NCBI RefSeq assembly: GCF_051020955.1
Contig: NC_135022.1
Span: forward strand, 6,816,463-6,880,462
Source of the DNA: Megalopta genalis
Lineage: Eukaryota; Arthropoda; Insecta; Hymenoptera; Halictidae
Direction: 5' to 3'
DNA: 64,000 nucleotides
The position numbers and the translations under genes were made by a program. Within the stretch, counting starts at the first letter, position 1. Every line of letters begins with the position of its first letter. A model generated the notes under the pieces. The model searched no databases. It was not told the DNA's origin and was given only the letters and a program-made list of their open reading frames with translations. Positions 22,785-33,500 of this stretch are shown here, piece by piece.

Positions 22785-23775
22785 CTTGGTTATAACGGTA
22801 TAATATTTATTTCTTTAAAAACAATCTGGGAGTAATGATGAAAAGACCAAGAAAATATGTAGGCCGTGCAGTAATGGTGAAGTAGACAGTAACATTCAGC
22901 GTGCGAGATCACTGTTATACTAACTACCGTTTGCATTGCGCTTTTTTTTAATCTGTTTGTCGATGCGATTTTATTACCAATATTATTGAGAGGGGGGAAA
23001 GCATCTTCGGCTGTTTAAAACAAAGCGTTGATGCATGACAATAAAGCAACGATTACATTAGGGTATGGAGTTAATCAAAATGACTTCTGAAATAAATTAC
23101 TTATTTTTCAATGGCCAAAAAAATGTTGCCGTTTAATGGTGTTAATTTTTATTACACAGGGAAGTTATTATAAATATAAAAAGTTATGACTATAGCAAGT
23201 GCTTTGACACATAAATTTAAGATTTTTCAGAAAGTGGAGTTAATCGATGTATGCACTGAACGGCTCAAATAGCACGCAGTAGTAAACTTTTCATTCTTAC
23301 AAGGCACAGTAACTCGATCGAAAACTACTATTTATATTTTGTTAAATATTTTATGTTCCTTATATATTTCAATTATAATAAAATTAGTAGTTATGTAAAA
23401 GACATCAACATATATGACATCAACAACATAAAAGACATCAACATAGAAAATCATATAATTTATCGAAAACTTCAGACGCCACTTTAATGGGCACAGTAAG
23501 TGACATACTAATCCTATCTGGCTATCATACAGAACTGAAAATTAACAGTTATGGACCTATATACATAATATCGATTTTAAATGTCGGCATTCAACTATCA
23601 CATTTCTCCTTGGTGCTCGAAGACATCGTCGCTACTCGGCAGTTATTTTGTGTGCGTTGAGTTTTTTGTTTCAATTGATGGGTCAAACAGCGCGTTCTAA
23701 TCAGCCTGTCGCAGTTACATAAACGGATATAAAGGACATAAAATAGCACGTGTGCATACTTCGAATAAAATATCA

Positions 23776-24159
23776 TTATTTAATTGGATACGCGGTATGT
23801 GCTTTTTGTTTATTTCCATCATTATACAATGGAAACTGTTTGATGAGAATTTTTGGATTCTCCATAATTCTTTCACGAACTGAAACCGATGTCATAATTG
23901 TTTTCAATCTCTGCTTTATGAAGGTATATTCAAGAATGTAAAAGTTTGAATCTTCAAAATTCTGGCAAAAGTTATCCGCAAATCTATTCGTAGCCTTCAT
24001 ATAAAGATAAAGATTAAAGATGAAAATTATATTCAACGCCACGAATAAATACGCTTTGAATAAAAAATGTATGTATTGGAAATGGATGTAAAAAGAAATG
24101 TGCACTGATACTTTCTGATAGAAAAATATCTTTACTTCGCGACATGTGAAGAAGCTCAA
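23776..24159 (-). CDS. Unidentified open frame, 127 codons
   Basis: The N-terminal half is rich in Phe/Ile/Tyr and may form membrane segments (VALNIIFIFNLYLYM). The C-terminal half is polar and protein-like (RLKTIMTSVSVRERIMENPK, then LIKQFPLYNDGNKQK). I recognise no family. It lies between B-left and the young Gypsy LTR, with no partner gene. It may be an exon or element remnant, or chance in AT-rich sequence. Confidence 0.25.
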   Translation of the reverse strand: MSFFTCREVKIFFYQKVSVHISFYIHFQYIHFLFKAYLFVALNIIFIFNLYLYMKATNRFADNFCQNFEDSNFYILEYTFIKQRLKTIMTSVSVRERIMENPKILIKQFPLYNDGNKQKAHTAYPIK

Positions 24160-24237
24160 AGAAGAAGAAACTCAACGAGCTACAGTGCCGGACGAATAGA
24201 TAGCACACTTTAAAATTAACGTAATTTAGATTTATTT

Positions 24238-24241
24238 AAGG
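24238..24241. repeat. Target-site duplication AAGG, left copy (right copy 29256-29259)
   Basis: AAGG precedes the 5' LTR and follows the 3' LTR directly. A 4-bp duplication is usual for Gypsy integrases and shows that the two ends belong to one integration. Confidence 0.85.
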
Positions 24242-24629
24242 TGTAGCGGCACACGGCCGGCGACCGTAATAACCATAAAACTGTCCGCTTGCAGATGTCA
24301 AGGGGTCGACGGAGAGAAAACGTCCTTGACGTTTGCAAGAACCGGAAATTCCTTTGTTTCTTTATTTTTTATCACTGCCAGATGTACTGCATGCCTGGTC
24401 GCGGAGAAAGCCGCCGGCCGCGTACCGCTGCCTGGCCGAACGGCCAGCGCACCCCTACAGCGAGGGTTCATCGATGGCTGTCTCCCCCGCTAAACTAAGC
24501 GGGGGCAAAAGAAGACAGCGAGTCCCCCAAAACAGGCGTGGCCTTTTTGGGGGACGTAATATAAATAAGAGACCCGAGTCGGTCCAGAGGACAGTTGATA
24601 TTTTTCAGTCCAGTTTTCCAGAGCCCTCA
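24242..24629 (+). repeat. 5' LTR of the young Gypsy element
   Basis: Starts TGTAGCGGCACACGGCCGGC and ends CAGAGCCCTCA. It holds a TATA-box candidate, TATAAATA, at 24560-24567, about 70 bp before the LTR end, and GC-rich foldback strings upstream (CCCCCGCTAAACTAAGCGGGGG). It would drive transcription of the element. A diverged relative lies at 37822-38030. Confidence 0.95.
24560..24567 (+). promoter_or_regulatory. TATA box candidate in 5' LTR
   Basis: TATAAATA in a GC-richer setting, about 70 bp before the LTR end. The identical string recurs in the 3' LTR at 29186-29193. Confidence 0.5.
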
Positions 24630-24631
24630 AT

Positions 24632-24649
24632 TGGTGACCCCGACGTGAT
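24632..24649 (+). promoter_or_regulatory. Primer-binding site of the young Gypsy element
   Basis: TGGTGACCCCGACGTGAT begins 2 nt after the 5' LTR. TGG pairs with the CCA end of a tRNA, and the following bases would pair with a tRNA ending GTCGGGGTCACCA. I do not assign the amino acid. Confidence 0.75.
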
Positions 24650-24704
24650 CGCACGAATAACGGTGTATAAGGTACTTTGATAAACAGATACAGTAAAGTT
24701 AGTA

Positions 24705-25604
24705 ATGGCTACCCCTAACGAGGGTGCGTCGTACCCGCGAGGCGCGTCCGCGGAAGCATCTGTGTCGCGAGTGGCCGTTCGGGTGCCCGAATTCTGTGCG
24801 TCGGACCCAGAAATGTGGTTTGGAATGGTCGAACGCAGCTTCGAGGCATCGGGTATTACGACCGAAGCCACAAAATTCGGGTATGTGTTAGGAGCATTGA
24901 ATCCTGTGTACGCCGCGGAAGTCCGCGACATTATAATGAACCCGCCAAATACTGGACAGTACCAGAGGTTAAAAACGGAACTCATTCGAAGGCTCAGTTC
25001 GTCGCAAGAGCAAAAAACGCGACGTTTGCTGGAATCGGAGGAAATTGGAGACAGGAAGCCGTCTCAATTTCTGCGACACTTGCGCGGACTGGCTGGCAAC
25101 AACGTGTCAGATAGTGTTTTGCGTACGCTGTGGATGGGTAGGTTGCCTAATAGTATGCAGGTAATCTTAGCGACCCAGAAGGACGCGGAGATGGATAAGG
25201 TGGCTGACCTGGCAGATGCGATAGCCGAGACGATGGGCCCCCGAACTCAGGTAGCGGAGGCGTCGGCATCTACTGCAGCAGCCGCGGCACCGAGCAACGC
25301 GCCTCAAGACCTTGAGGCACTCATAAATTTAAAAATGGCGCAAATCAGCCTGTCGTTCCAGCAGGAGATTGCGGCGATCCGACACGAGTTGATTGGGAAC
25401 GAACGTTCTTCGCGTTTCGATCGCCGGTATCGCCCCCGATCGCCTGCCCGTCGGGAGCCCCGTCAACGCTCCGTGTCGCAAAGACGCACGGAACAGAGGC
25501 AGGGTAAATGTTTTTACCATTGGCGTTGGGGAGCGAGTGCGAATCGATGTATTCCACCGTGCAATTGGAACTCGATGCAGGGAAACGAACCGGGCAGTCG
25601 TTGA
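24705..25604 (+). CDS. gag: Gypsy gag
   Basis: This 299-codon frame is complete. It starts MATPNEGASYPRG; residues about 25-150 form the helical capsid-like part (PEMWFGMVERSFEASGI, KTELIRRLSSSQEQ, PSQFLRHLRGLAG, LRTLWMGRLPNSMQVIL). An Ala-rich linker and an Arg-rich nucleic-acid-binding segment (about residues 245-270) follow, then a short CFYHWRWGASANRC motif, a variant knuckle typical of this Gypsy branch. It packages element RNA into particles. The last 97 nt overlap pol in the -1 frame, and a GGGAAAC heptamer lies 16 nt before the stop. Confidence 0.92.
   Translation: MATPNEGASYPRGASAEASVSRVAVRVPEFCASDPEMWFGMVERSFEASGITTEATKFGYVLGALNPVYAAEVRDIIMNPPNTGQYQRLKTELIRRLSSSQEQKTRRLLESEEIGDRKPSQFLRHLRGLAGNNVSDSVLRTLWMGRLPNSMQVILATQKDAEMDKVADLADAIAETMGPRTQVAEASASTAAAAAPSNAPQDLEALINLKMAQISLSFQQEIAAIRHELIGNERSSRFDRRYRPRSPARREPRQRSVSQRRTEQRQGKCFYHWRWGASANRCIPPCNWNSMQGNEPGSR
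25580..25586 (+). promoter_or_regulatory. -1 ribosomal frameshift heptamer G_GGA_AAC at the gag-pol overlap
   Basis: GGGAAAC fits the X_XXY_YYZ rule and lies exactly in the gag reading frame (codons GGA at 25581 and AAC at 25584). Moving back one base enters the pol frame, which continues RTGQSLMTADD and leads to the protease. I have not verified a downstream structure. The location and phase make this the likely site of Gag-Pol synthesis. Confidence 0.7.
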
Positions 25605-27130
25605 TGACGGCAGATGACTTGAGCCCGATGCCGCGCCGTCTATTTGTGACCGACAAGACGACTAGAACGCAATTCCTGGTCGATACAGGAGCCGACCTTT
25701 GCGTGTACCCACGATCCATGATTCGTGGCCCCGGGAAGAAATCGGATTATGTGTTGTTCGCGGCAAATGGGTCCGAAATTACAACGTTCGGTACAACCAC
25801 GTTGACGTTGGACTTTGGGTTACGTCGCGAGTTTACGTGGAGGTTTGTGGTAGCCAGTGTATCTAAGCCAATTATCGGCGTAGACTTTTTGTACCATTAT
25901 GGTTTACTGGTAGACATTCGGAATCGCCGGTTGATAGACAATATAACTTCGTTGTCAGTGCCCGGGCAACCGGTAGGTAGAAGTGCTAGCGACATTCCCA
26001 GCGTGAAAACAGTTTCGGGGGATTCCATATACTTGGAGCTGTTGCAGAAATTTCCCGAAATCACGAGACCAGAGGGAATCCCGACTGTTAGAAAAAAGCA
26101 TACAACGGTACATTATATCCGGACATCGCCAGGTCAACCGGTTAATTGCAGACCAAGGAGGTTGGCACCGGATCGACTCAGGGCAGCGAAGAAGGAGTTC
26201 GACGAAATGGTGAAGCTGGGGATTGCGAGGCCGTCCGAAAGCAGCTGGTCATCTCCTTTACATGTGGTGCCAAAGAAGGAATCAGGCGAGTGGAGACCGT
26301 GCGGAGATTACCGGGCACTCAACGACCGCACAGTTCCGGATAGGTACCCGGTAAAGCATATTGAAGACTTTGCGCAAAACTTATTCGGAAAAAAGGTGTT
26401 TTCAACAATAGACTTAGTGCGTGCGTACAATCAGATTCCGGTTGCGCCCGAAGATGTGTTTAAGACGGCGGTTACGACGCCATTCGGGCTGTTCGAATTT
26501 CCGGGGATGCCGTTCGGGTTACGCAACGCGGCACAGACTTTTCAAAGATTTATCGATGAGGTGCTTCGAGGACTAGATTTCGTGTACGCGTATATAGACG
26601 ATATCATCGTAGCGTCGGAATCCGAAGCGCAACACCTCGAACATTTGAACATTTTATTTAATAGGCTGAAGTCGTACGGTATAGTAGTTAACCCGGGCAA
26701 GTGCACGTTCGGAAAACCCGAGGTAGAATTTTTAGGTTATTCGGTATCACATAAGGGCACAAAACCTCTAGAATGTAAGGTGCGCGCGATCGTAGAATAC
26801 CCCCAACCGGTTACAGCCAAACAGCTGAGGCAGTTTTTAGGTATGATGAACTTTTACAGACGATTCATACCTAGGGCTGCACAGGTGCAGGCAGCAATGA
26901 ATAACTTGCTGTCAGGTAACGCGAAGGGTCGCACACCGATTCATTGGAATGCAGAGGCGGTAGTAGCGTTTGAGGAGTCAAAAAGAGCCTTGGCACAGGC
27001 CACCTTGCTGGCGCACCCGCAGATTGGCGCCCCCCTTGCGCTTACCTGCGATGCCTCAGACTTCGCGGTTGGCGCGGTTTTACAGCAGGACACCGGGAAC
27101 GGTTGGGAACCGATAGGTTTTTTTTTCAAA
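25587..27130 (+). CDS. pol: Gypsy pol, protease-reverse transcriptase-RNase H part
   Basis: Pol is reached from gag by a -1 shift; an ATG at 25508 in this frame is inside gag and probably not used. In order: protease with DTGA at 25682-25693, reverse transcriptase (WRPCGDYRALN, FSTIDLVRAYNQIPV, FGLRNAAQTFQRFID, and the YIDD catalytic motif at 26591-26602), then the connection domain (FLGMMNFYRRFIP) and the start of RNase H (LTCDASDFAVGAVL). At 27121-27129 a run of T followed by A's shifts the frame, and this reading ends at a stop near 27202. The true continuation is the next entry. Confidence 0.92.
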
Positions 27131-28736
27131 AAAACTCAGCGCGGCGGAGACGAATTACGGGGCCTACGATCGCGAGCTATTAGCTATATATTTAGCAATT
27201 AAGCAATTTCGGTATATGGTGGAAGGACGTGCGTTTGTTATATTCACCGATCACAAACCGATAACGTTTGCGTTTCGCCAAAAACCGGAAAAATGCTCGC
27301 CGAGGCAATTTCGGTACCTAGATTTTATAAGTCAATTTTCTACCGACATCCGTCACGTTGCCGGAAAAGACAATATTATTGCCGACGCGTTATCCAGGAT
27401 CGAGGAAGTGGAAGAACTTCTCGATTACGAAGAATTGGCGAAGGCACAAGACACCGATAGCGAACTCTCGGCCTACGTGCGAGGCGAGTGTGCGAGTGCT
27501 CTAGTGCTACGAAAAATGCGAATTCCTGGGTCAAACAGTTTTGTATGGTGTGATGTGTCGACGAGCATTGCGAGGCCATTTGTCACGGGAACATTCCGCC
27601 GCGCGGCGTTCGATACGGTGCACAGACTTGCACATCCCGGAATTAAGGCGACGGCGAAATTAATGACGGAACGATATGTATGGCCGTCAATAAAAACGGA
27701 CAGTAAGCGTTGGGCGCGAGCGTGCGTCGCTTGCCAGCGTTCAAAAGTGTCCAGGCATGTACATTCGCCGCTCGGAAAGTTTGCGCCGTCGGAAAGGTTC
27801 GAACATGTGCATATTGACATTGTAGTGTTGCCCATGTCGGAAGGTCATAGGTATTGTTTGACCTGCGTGGACCGGTATACCCGGTGGCCGGAGGCGTTCC
27901 CGATGATAAATCAGGAAGCACAAACGGTGGCACGAGCGTTCTACGAGGGATGGATTGCTCGATTTGGGACCCCTCTTAGAGTAACAACCGACCAAGGAAG
28001 ACAATTTGAATCGTCCTTGTTCAAGCATTTGAACGAGTTAACAGGGACAACACATTTAAGGACAACGGCATACCACCCAGCGGCGAACGGCATGGTGGAG
28101 CGTTTCCATCGACAGTTGAAGGCTGCCATTCGTTGCCACCAAGACGTTCAATGGACGAGGGTCCTTCCTACCATATTGCTGGGTTTACGCGCAGCCTGGA
28201 AGGAGGACACCAAATCAACGGCAGCAGAACTTGTCTATGGGGAGACGTTGCGTCTACCTGGTGAGTTCCTAGCACCGCGTCAAATAGAAGGCGAGTATGA
28301 CGTTTCCAATTTTGCCGAGGAACTACGTCAGCATTTCCGGGGGATCACCCCAGCCGCAGGTAGTCACCACAATGCGCAGCGGATTTTTGTATATAAAGAC
28401 TTAACAGTGTGTGAAAAAGTGTTTATCCGGAATGATAAAGTACGAACTTTATTGGAGCCACCGTACGATGGACCATTCGAGGTCATATCCCGGGGCCCAA
28501 AAAACTTTGTGATAAATATTAAGGCTAAACCTGTTAATGTTAGTATTGATAGATTGAAGCCGGCGTACGTTGTTAATGATGCCGTTGATAATGAAGCGAC
28601 TCAAACAATGCAGGTACCGCGGTCAGAACCGACAATGTCTGCTCCGGAACAAGAGGTGCGAACTACACGTTCAGGAAGACGAGTGAGGTTTCCGGATAGA
28701 TTGCAGATTGCAAAAATAAGATACTATTATGAATGA
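27131..28736 (+). CDS. pol: Gypsy pol, RNase H end and integrase
   Basis: In the +1 frame relative to the upstream part, RNase H continues (YGAYDRELLAIYLAIKQF, FTDHKPITFAF, ADALSRIE). The integrase follows: zinc domain H-H-C-C (H in VHRLAHPG, CVACQRSK), the core with HIDIVVLP (Asp), TDQGRQFES (Asp) and NGMVERFHRQLK (Glu), and a C-terminal domain ending GPFEVISRGPKNFVI and SIDRLKPAY. The DDE triad is intact. Only the one-base change near 27125 prevents a continuous pol in this copy. No chromodomain is seen. Confidence 0.92.
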
Positions 28737-28855
28737 GTGAGAGAGTGGGGTGTAGCGAGTATCGCATATACCGTCGTATGGCATGTCGCAGGGCAAGTTT
28801 TTGTTTTTGTTTTTGTTGTAGAAATAAGAATTGTATCGCGATTGGTCAATCACTG

Positions 28856-28867
28856 GCAAGGGGGTGA
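28856..28867 (+). promoter_or_regulatory. Polypurine tract of the young Gypsy element
   Basis: GCAAGGGGGTGA ends directly at the 3' LTR start. Purine-rich tracts here prime plus-strand DNA synthesis. Confidence 0.75.
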
Positions 28868-29255
28868 TGTAGCGGCACACGGCCGGCGACCGTAATAACC
28901 ATAAAACTGTCCGCTTGCAGATGTCAAGGGGTCGACGGAGAGAAAACGTCCTTGACGTTTGCAAGAACCGGAAATTCCTTTGTTTCTTTATTTTTTATCA
29001 CTGCCAGATGTACTGCATGCCTGGTCGCGGAGAAAGCCGCCGGCCGCGTACCGCTGCCTGGCCGAACGGCCAGCGCACCCCTACAGCGAGGGTTCATCGA
29101 TGGCTGTCTCCCCCGCTAAACTAAGCGGGGGCAAAAGAAGACAGCGAGTCCCCCAAAACAGGCGTGGCCTTTTTGGGGGACGTAATATAAATAAGAGACC
29201 CGAGTCGGTCCAGAGGACAGTTGATATTTTTCAGTCCAGTTTTCCAGAGCCCTCA
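28868..29255 (+). repeat. 3' LTR of the young Gypsy element
   Basis: Offset exactly 4,626 bp from the 5' LTR and identical to it wherever I compared the text. It is followed by AAGG, the right target duplication. Confidence 0.95.
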
Positions 29256-29259
29256 AAGG

Positions 29260-31550
29260 TAATAGCCGAGATTCTAATACTATATAGATTTGTAAATTAC
29301 TGTTATGAACATACACAAATAAAATAAAATTACGTTACGCCAGTTTAAACAATTTTACTTAGAAAAAAAGAATTTTTATGGAAATACGGTGGAAAATAAT
29401 GATGGCATATTTCACTAAGAATTATGTTGCGACTCCATGTAATTCCAAATAAAAAAAAACATGAAAAAAGTGTAAAATAAAATATTTTTTTGTTTAGGAT
29501 TTAGTTTTCGAGAAAATCGAGATTGAAAATTTGCTAAGCGCTGTACATCGCTTATAGCCGGAAAAGCGTATGTACAAAGCAAGGTTTAAAACCTGGTTTT
29601 CTCAAAAACGAAATCCTAAAAAAAAAGAAGTCACTCTATATCTTTTTCATTTCTTTTTTATGAAGAATAACCCGGTGACCGCTTGTATATAGTTTCAGGA
29701 ATACCCTGTACATATTTTTCAACAGGGTGATGCCGCGAATTTTTTTCTCGAGGATTAATCAGCAAGATCATATCGTTGAAAATTGTTGCGAAAATCATAA
29801 CCATGCATTATGCAAATGGCAGATAATTTCAAAAGATTGCCGAATGATAAAAATGTATTTAAGATGATAAGAAACAATTAGAACAAAAAACTAATAAAGA
29901 AACTTCGTAGATAATGACGACTGTTAATAAGTGGAAAGATGAAGCCACAAAACATTAGGCATTCAATATTATTGCTTGATTTATTGACATACATAATTTT
30001 TAGTTAAGTGTGCTAACATTTTGTCCGACTGTATTTGCATAAAAATTCTCTTTTTTTAAATAAAATTGTTTACACTTGCGAAATGCAATTTTATTTCATT
30101 TGTGTATGTTTATAGTGGTATTTTGTCAATTTATATAGAAACAGTATTTTAGTTGTAATGTTACATAAATAAAAATTACATTAGTTTTAAAGTATGTTAT
30201 CTTTTTGTTAGATACTGTATTACCCCGAAATGAAAACTAGAGAGCATAATCGGAAACTTGAGACCAAGCATCCACATATTCGACACTTTCCTATCTTTAT
30301 TTGAAAAACGATTCTATGAATATTGATTTGTTTTTGTTCTGGAACAATGTAGTTACGTGTTGATAATTAAGTGGTATTTTTATTTGTCGGACAAATTCTC
30401 GACTAATAAAATTATTTATTTCAAACACATCGAATAAAGATACTTATTTTATTAGGACCCTCCACAATATTGCATAAAGATGAAGAAATATCTTTTCTTC
30501 GTAACGTTTCTATAATTTATTATCTAAATAATGTACAACTCTGCTAGGTTGTCATTTGTTTCGCAATTACAAGATGCAAATGAATTTCAGCATAAATTAT
30601 ACTGCAAAAATATCGTACAGTATTTATGATGAAATAGTTGAAAATGTTAAATGCTAGATGTTTTTAATCGAGTAGTACATATATTTAATCGATCCAAAAG
30701 TTTCAGTCATATTACTACGAGATCGATTAATATTGTATTAAAAAATAATGCACCGTCAGACATAATAAAATTCGTTTATTAGAAGTAAGTTAAAAAGATT
30801 AAATATTTAAATTATGGAAAAAATTACAACTTAAATTACATTGCACACACACACACACAGCTACTGCAGTAACTCGAAATTTTATATTATTTTCACGATT
30901 CCCTTAGTTTCGTTAATATCATTTAGTCCAAGTAGACTAATACGATCAAACCCTACCAGAAAATCTGAAAAATTTAAAACACTGATTGCAATAGATTATG
31001 TATTGAGGAACAGTCTTTTCTCTATTCCTGCGAAAAAGAAAGAAACATATCAATTATTTTTCTTCCTCATTATTTTGAACCACAATTTTCAACAAAGAAG
31101 AAGCTGTCAAAATTCTTTAATATATTAGGAAAGGTCTATGGTTTATTTAGAAATGGTTTCATAAAAAAGAAACGAAATACGTCGAGATACACCATATGCT
31201 GTGCAATGCTTCGAAATTCTCGTTTACGATAAGCATAGTTTCAGGACAGTCCTTCCGTCCTTGACAGCAATTGCAGGGAATACTATTTTATGGCACCTTC
31301 AAGTGGCTTTCTCGTTTAGGGTCTCCGACGAGAAGAATCAAGCCGTCAGAGGAATGACTTACAGACGACTCGAGACAATAGATACGAACATGTGTACGCT
31401 AGAGGCGAGCAGGACAAGGATGGCTCGCAACATCGAGATCCCATTGAATTAGGAAAGGACGAAAGAAATAGTATAAGCTTCTGATAGAATTGTTCGGTAC
31501 CTACGAATGCATAGAAACATACGCCGCTTAAGTTATATAATCACTTTTAA
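29260..31550. other. Intergenic; palindromic MITE-like patch at 29493-29710
   Basis: No gene is visible. Within it, 29493-29545 and 29567-29620 form a loose foldback (TTTAGGATTT...AAATCCTAAA with matching inner strings). ATACCCTGTA at 29701-29710 resembles the CAGGGTAT end of mariner-type non-autonomous elements. A short CA microsatellite lies at about 30844-30860. The rest is AT-rich. Confidence 0.45.
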
Positions 31551-31593
31551 TGAAAAACAGCGATGTATCATTGACTGTAGTTTTCATAACAGT

Positions 31594-31745
31594 CTAATAA
31601 GATGTTGGATAACCCTTGGATTTGAGGACTGCATTGCATCTGTGTGGCATAAATTCAATTAATCGAACACAAAACTCAGTCGGAATTTCTGACCATATTT
31701 TCGTGATTGTTTCCATTAATTTTGCTTTATTGTTAAAAGATCCCA
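31594..31745 (-). pseudogene. Tc1/mariner transposase C-terminal fragment
   Basis: Minus-strand frame reads NKAKLMETITKIWSEIPTEF, then CVRLIEFMPHRCNAV and LKSKGYPTSY before a stop at 31594-31596. This is the standard end of Tc1 transposases (helix, 'MPRRxxAV', 'KGxPTxY'). The DDE core upstream is not recognisable. It is too distant to join with certainty to the N-terminal fragment at 35.0-35.3 kb. Confidence 0.7.
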
Positions 31746-31934
31746 TTCCCATGTGATAAATAACCAATTGTCGGATTTCAAAAGACGTATTTCTTCCTTT
31801 TCATCCCATTTTCACAAGTAAAGCGTCTGATATCACCAATAATTTCTGTGGTACCGAGTTCTTACAACGAATTTTTATTTATTTATATAAAATATGTGTT
31901 AGCGGCGTCGTCAATGTAATACAATATTTTACTC

Positions 31935-32174
31935 TGGCATCTAAGATGTTGTGTCCGAATATTTTTGCGACGTTAAATTTTGTCACAATCTTGTTTATCG
32001 CTTATTATACAAAAGAACATGTGCAATAACTAAACAAAATTTATTTTTCTACTTACTTTAAGAAGTGCTTTATTATATGAGAAAACGATTCAATAATACT
32101 GCCATAAACAATAAAAGGGAGCAATAATTTTTCTAATAATATCGTGTCCGAATATTAATGTGAGTCACGTGTAT
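31935..32174 (+). repeat. Tc1-like 3' terminal sequence, copy 1 (copy 2 at 43130-43317)
   Basis: Bases from about 31996 to 32172 match 43131-43316 in direct orientation at about 90%, sharing 'CTTATTATACAAAAGAA', 'AAGAAGTGCTTTATTATATG' and the end 'TCGTGTCCGAATATTAATG', then GAGTCAC. The shared end looks like a transposon terminus. No transposase frame is attached in this orientation. Confidence 0.7.
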
Positions 32175-33500
32175 CTATTTAATATAAAGGATGTGAAATA
32201 AAACTGTAATAAGAAGTATATACATTCGGGTAAACGATGGAATAAAAAATGCTCAAAAATTACTTTTGCCTATATCTTTATCCGAAATATATTTAAAACA
32301 TTAAGAACTTAATTTTGAAAAAAATCGAGAAAGAGCAATACTTATGAAAAAAATTAGCCTCATCGGCGCTCGCACAACGTTCAAAAGACTCGTATCTCGC
32401 TCGCTCCATCAACCAACGACGTTGTAATCATAACGAAGATTTTGTATATCACGCATATCATAGTTTCATATCTTGAATTTCGTGTTCCTAGTTAAGTAAT
32501 CGTTTCTTTAAATGTAAAACCGTTTAATACTGCATAATATACTTATTAAGTGGACAATATTATACTTAACCAAGTTAAGTATGGAGAAAATGTCGAAAGT
32601 TTGGTTTTTATTTTTTATAATATTGTTTCACCCCCACAAAAAATCTGGCAGAGATTGCTGACAACATCAGAGATTGCTGCTTTTGGCAATATCCTCCGAT
32701 AGAATTAAAATGGCGAAGACAAGATGTGTCATTTCCGAAAAATTTGCAACTTTCCGTTTTGTTTTTACGTTCTCTATTTTTTGTGATCACATTTTACGAT
32801 CGAAAAATCTGAAAAAATTCTCTAACATGTGGCCTGTTATACAAAATGGATCAAATCTTTTTAAAAATTTAAAAATGCCATTGTTCATCAGTTGGTAAAT
32901 ATGAACAAAACTTTGAAACTGTTTTAAGTAATTATATTTAATTACATATTTTGAGGTTAGCAATCTGTTGTTAAGAAGTTAAAAATTTTTAGGTTAAATC
33001 ACTGCATACTACGTCGACGTATTTTTCGTTTGCTCTCTAATGCGGCTCGGTTTGCGCCGAATGACGTGTTTATGATTAATCTATTAATTTAATCATTTTC
33101 CAGTTATTTTACCTTATTATTAATAAAAATATTAATACAACTTCGACAAACACAAAAGTAGACAGCAAATAAAGGATGGATATCATTATAATGCAATGCG
33201 ACACTTTTTTATTTCTTATTTTTTCTTAACGGTAATTGTAAGATTTTTCTCACTGTAATTGTGAGGTTTTTGTGATTAAATTAAGATCAAATACAATATA
33301 ATTTTTGTAAGATTATATCTTATAAAATTACAAATTTTATAAAAAATATAAATATACTTTTCATATTAATACTTACTTGATTATAATTTATGGTAAAAAA
33401 TTTGTTTGTTCTTATTTTAATCAGAAAAATCTTACAAACACATTTACGCAAATTTTATTTAAAAATAAACAAAAAGAAGGATGTTTCATCTTTGCATTAT
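32175..33500. other. Intergenic, nothing recognised
   Basis: AT-rich sequence. Open frames on both strands (for example around 32608-32898) are short and overlap each other; none shows family features. Confidence 0.5.

Larger units (their letters stand above)
20537..23266 (-). mobile_element. DNA transposon with 4-bp target duplication (Sola-like layout)
   Basis: Left end (20537-20568) starts GAACCGTTCAGTGCACATAT. The right end, read in reverse, starts GAGCCGTTCAGTGCATACAT. This is a terminal inverted repeat of about 32 bp with a few mismatches. AAAT flanks both sides (20533-20536 and 23267-23270). The 2,730-bp body carries one transposase gene on the minus strand, split by a single frame change. 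B-right, near 36585, holds the unfilled version of the same site. A 4-bp duplication is known for Sola elements, but I cannot settle the superfamily by eye. Confidence 0.85.
20170..23530 (-). repeat. Inverted repeat B-left (partner 35345-37060), interrupted by a DNA transposon
   Basis: In reverse complement, 20170-20536 plus 23267-23530 matches 35892-37060. The shared stretches include 'CTCATACAATTTTCGAA', 'AAATATATAAGGAACA'-type sequence and 'GAGGGCTC'. The B-left copy carries a transposon at 20537-23266 that B-right lacks, while B-right carries a hAT and a solo LTR that B-left lacks. B itself shows no coding capacity. Confidence 0.8.
24242..29255 (+). mobile_element. Young Ty3/Gypsy LTR retrotransposon, almost complete
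   Basis: Two 388-bp LTRs (24242-24629, 28868-29255) look identical base for base. They begin TG and end CA, with AAGG duplicated outside (24238-24241 and 29256-29259). Primer-binding site, gag, gag-pol overlap, protease, reverse transcriptase, RNase H, integrase and polypurine tract are all present in order. One base too many in a T/A-run breaks pol near 27121-27129. Identical LTRs mean a recent insertion, or recent conversion. There is no envelope gene: pol ends 131 bp before the 3' LTR. Confidence 0.97.
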
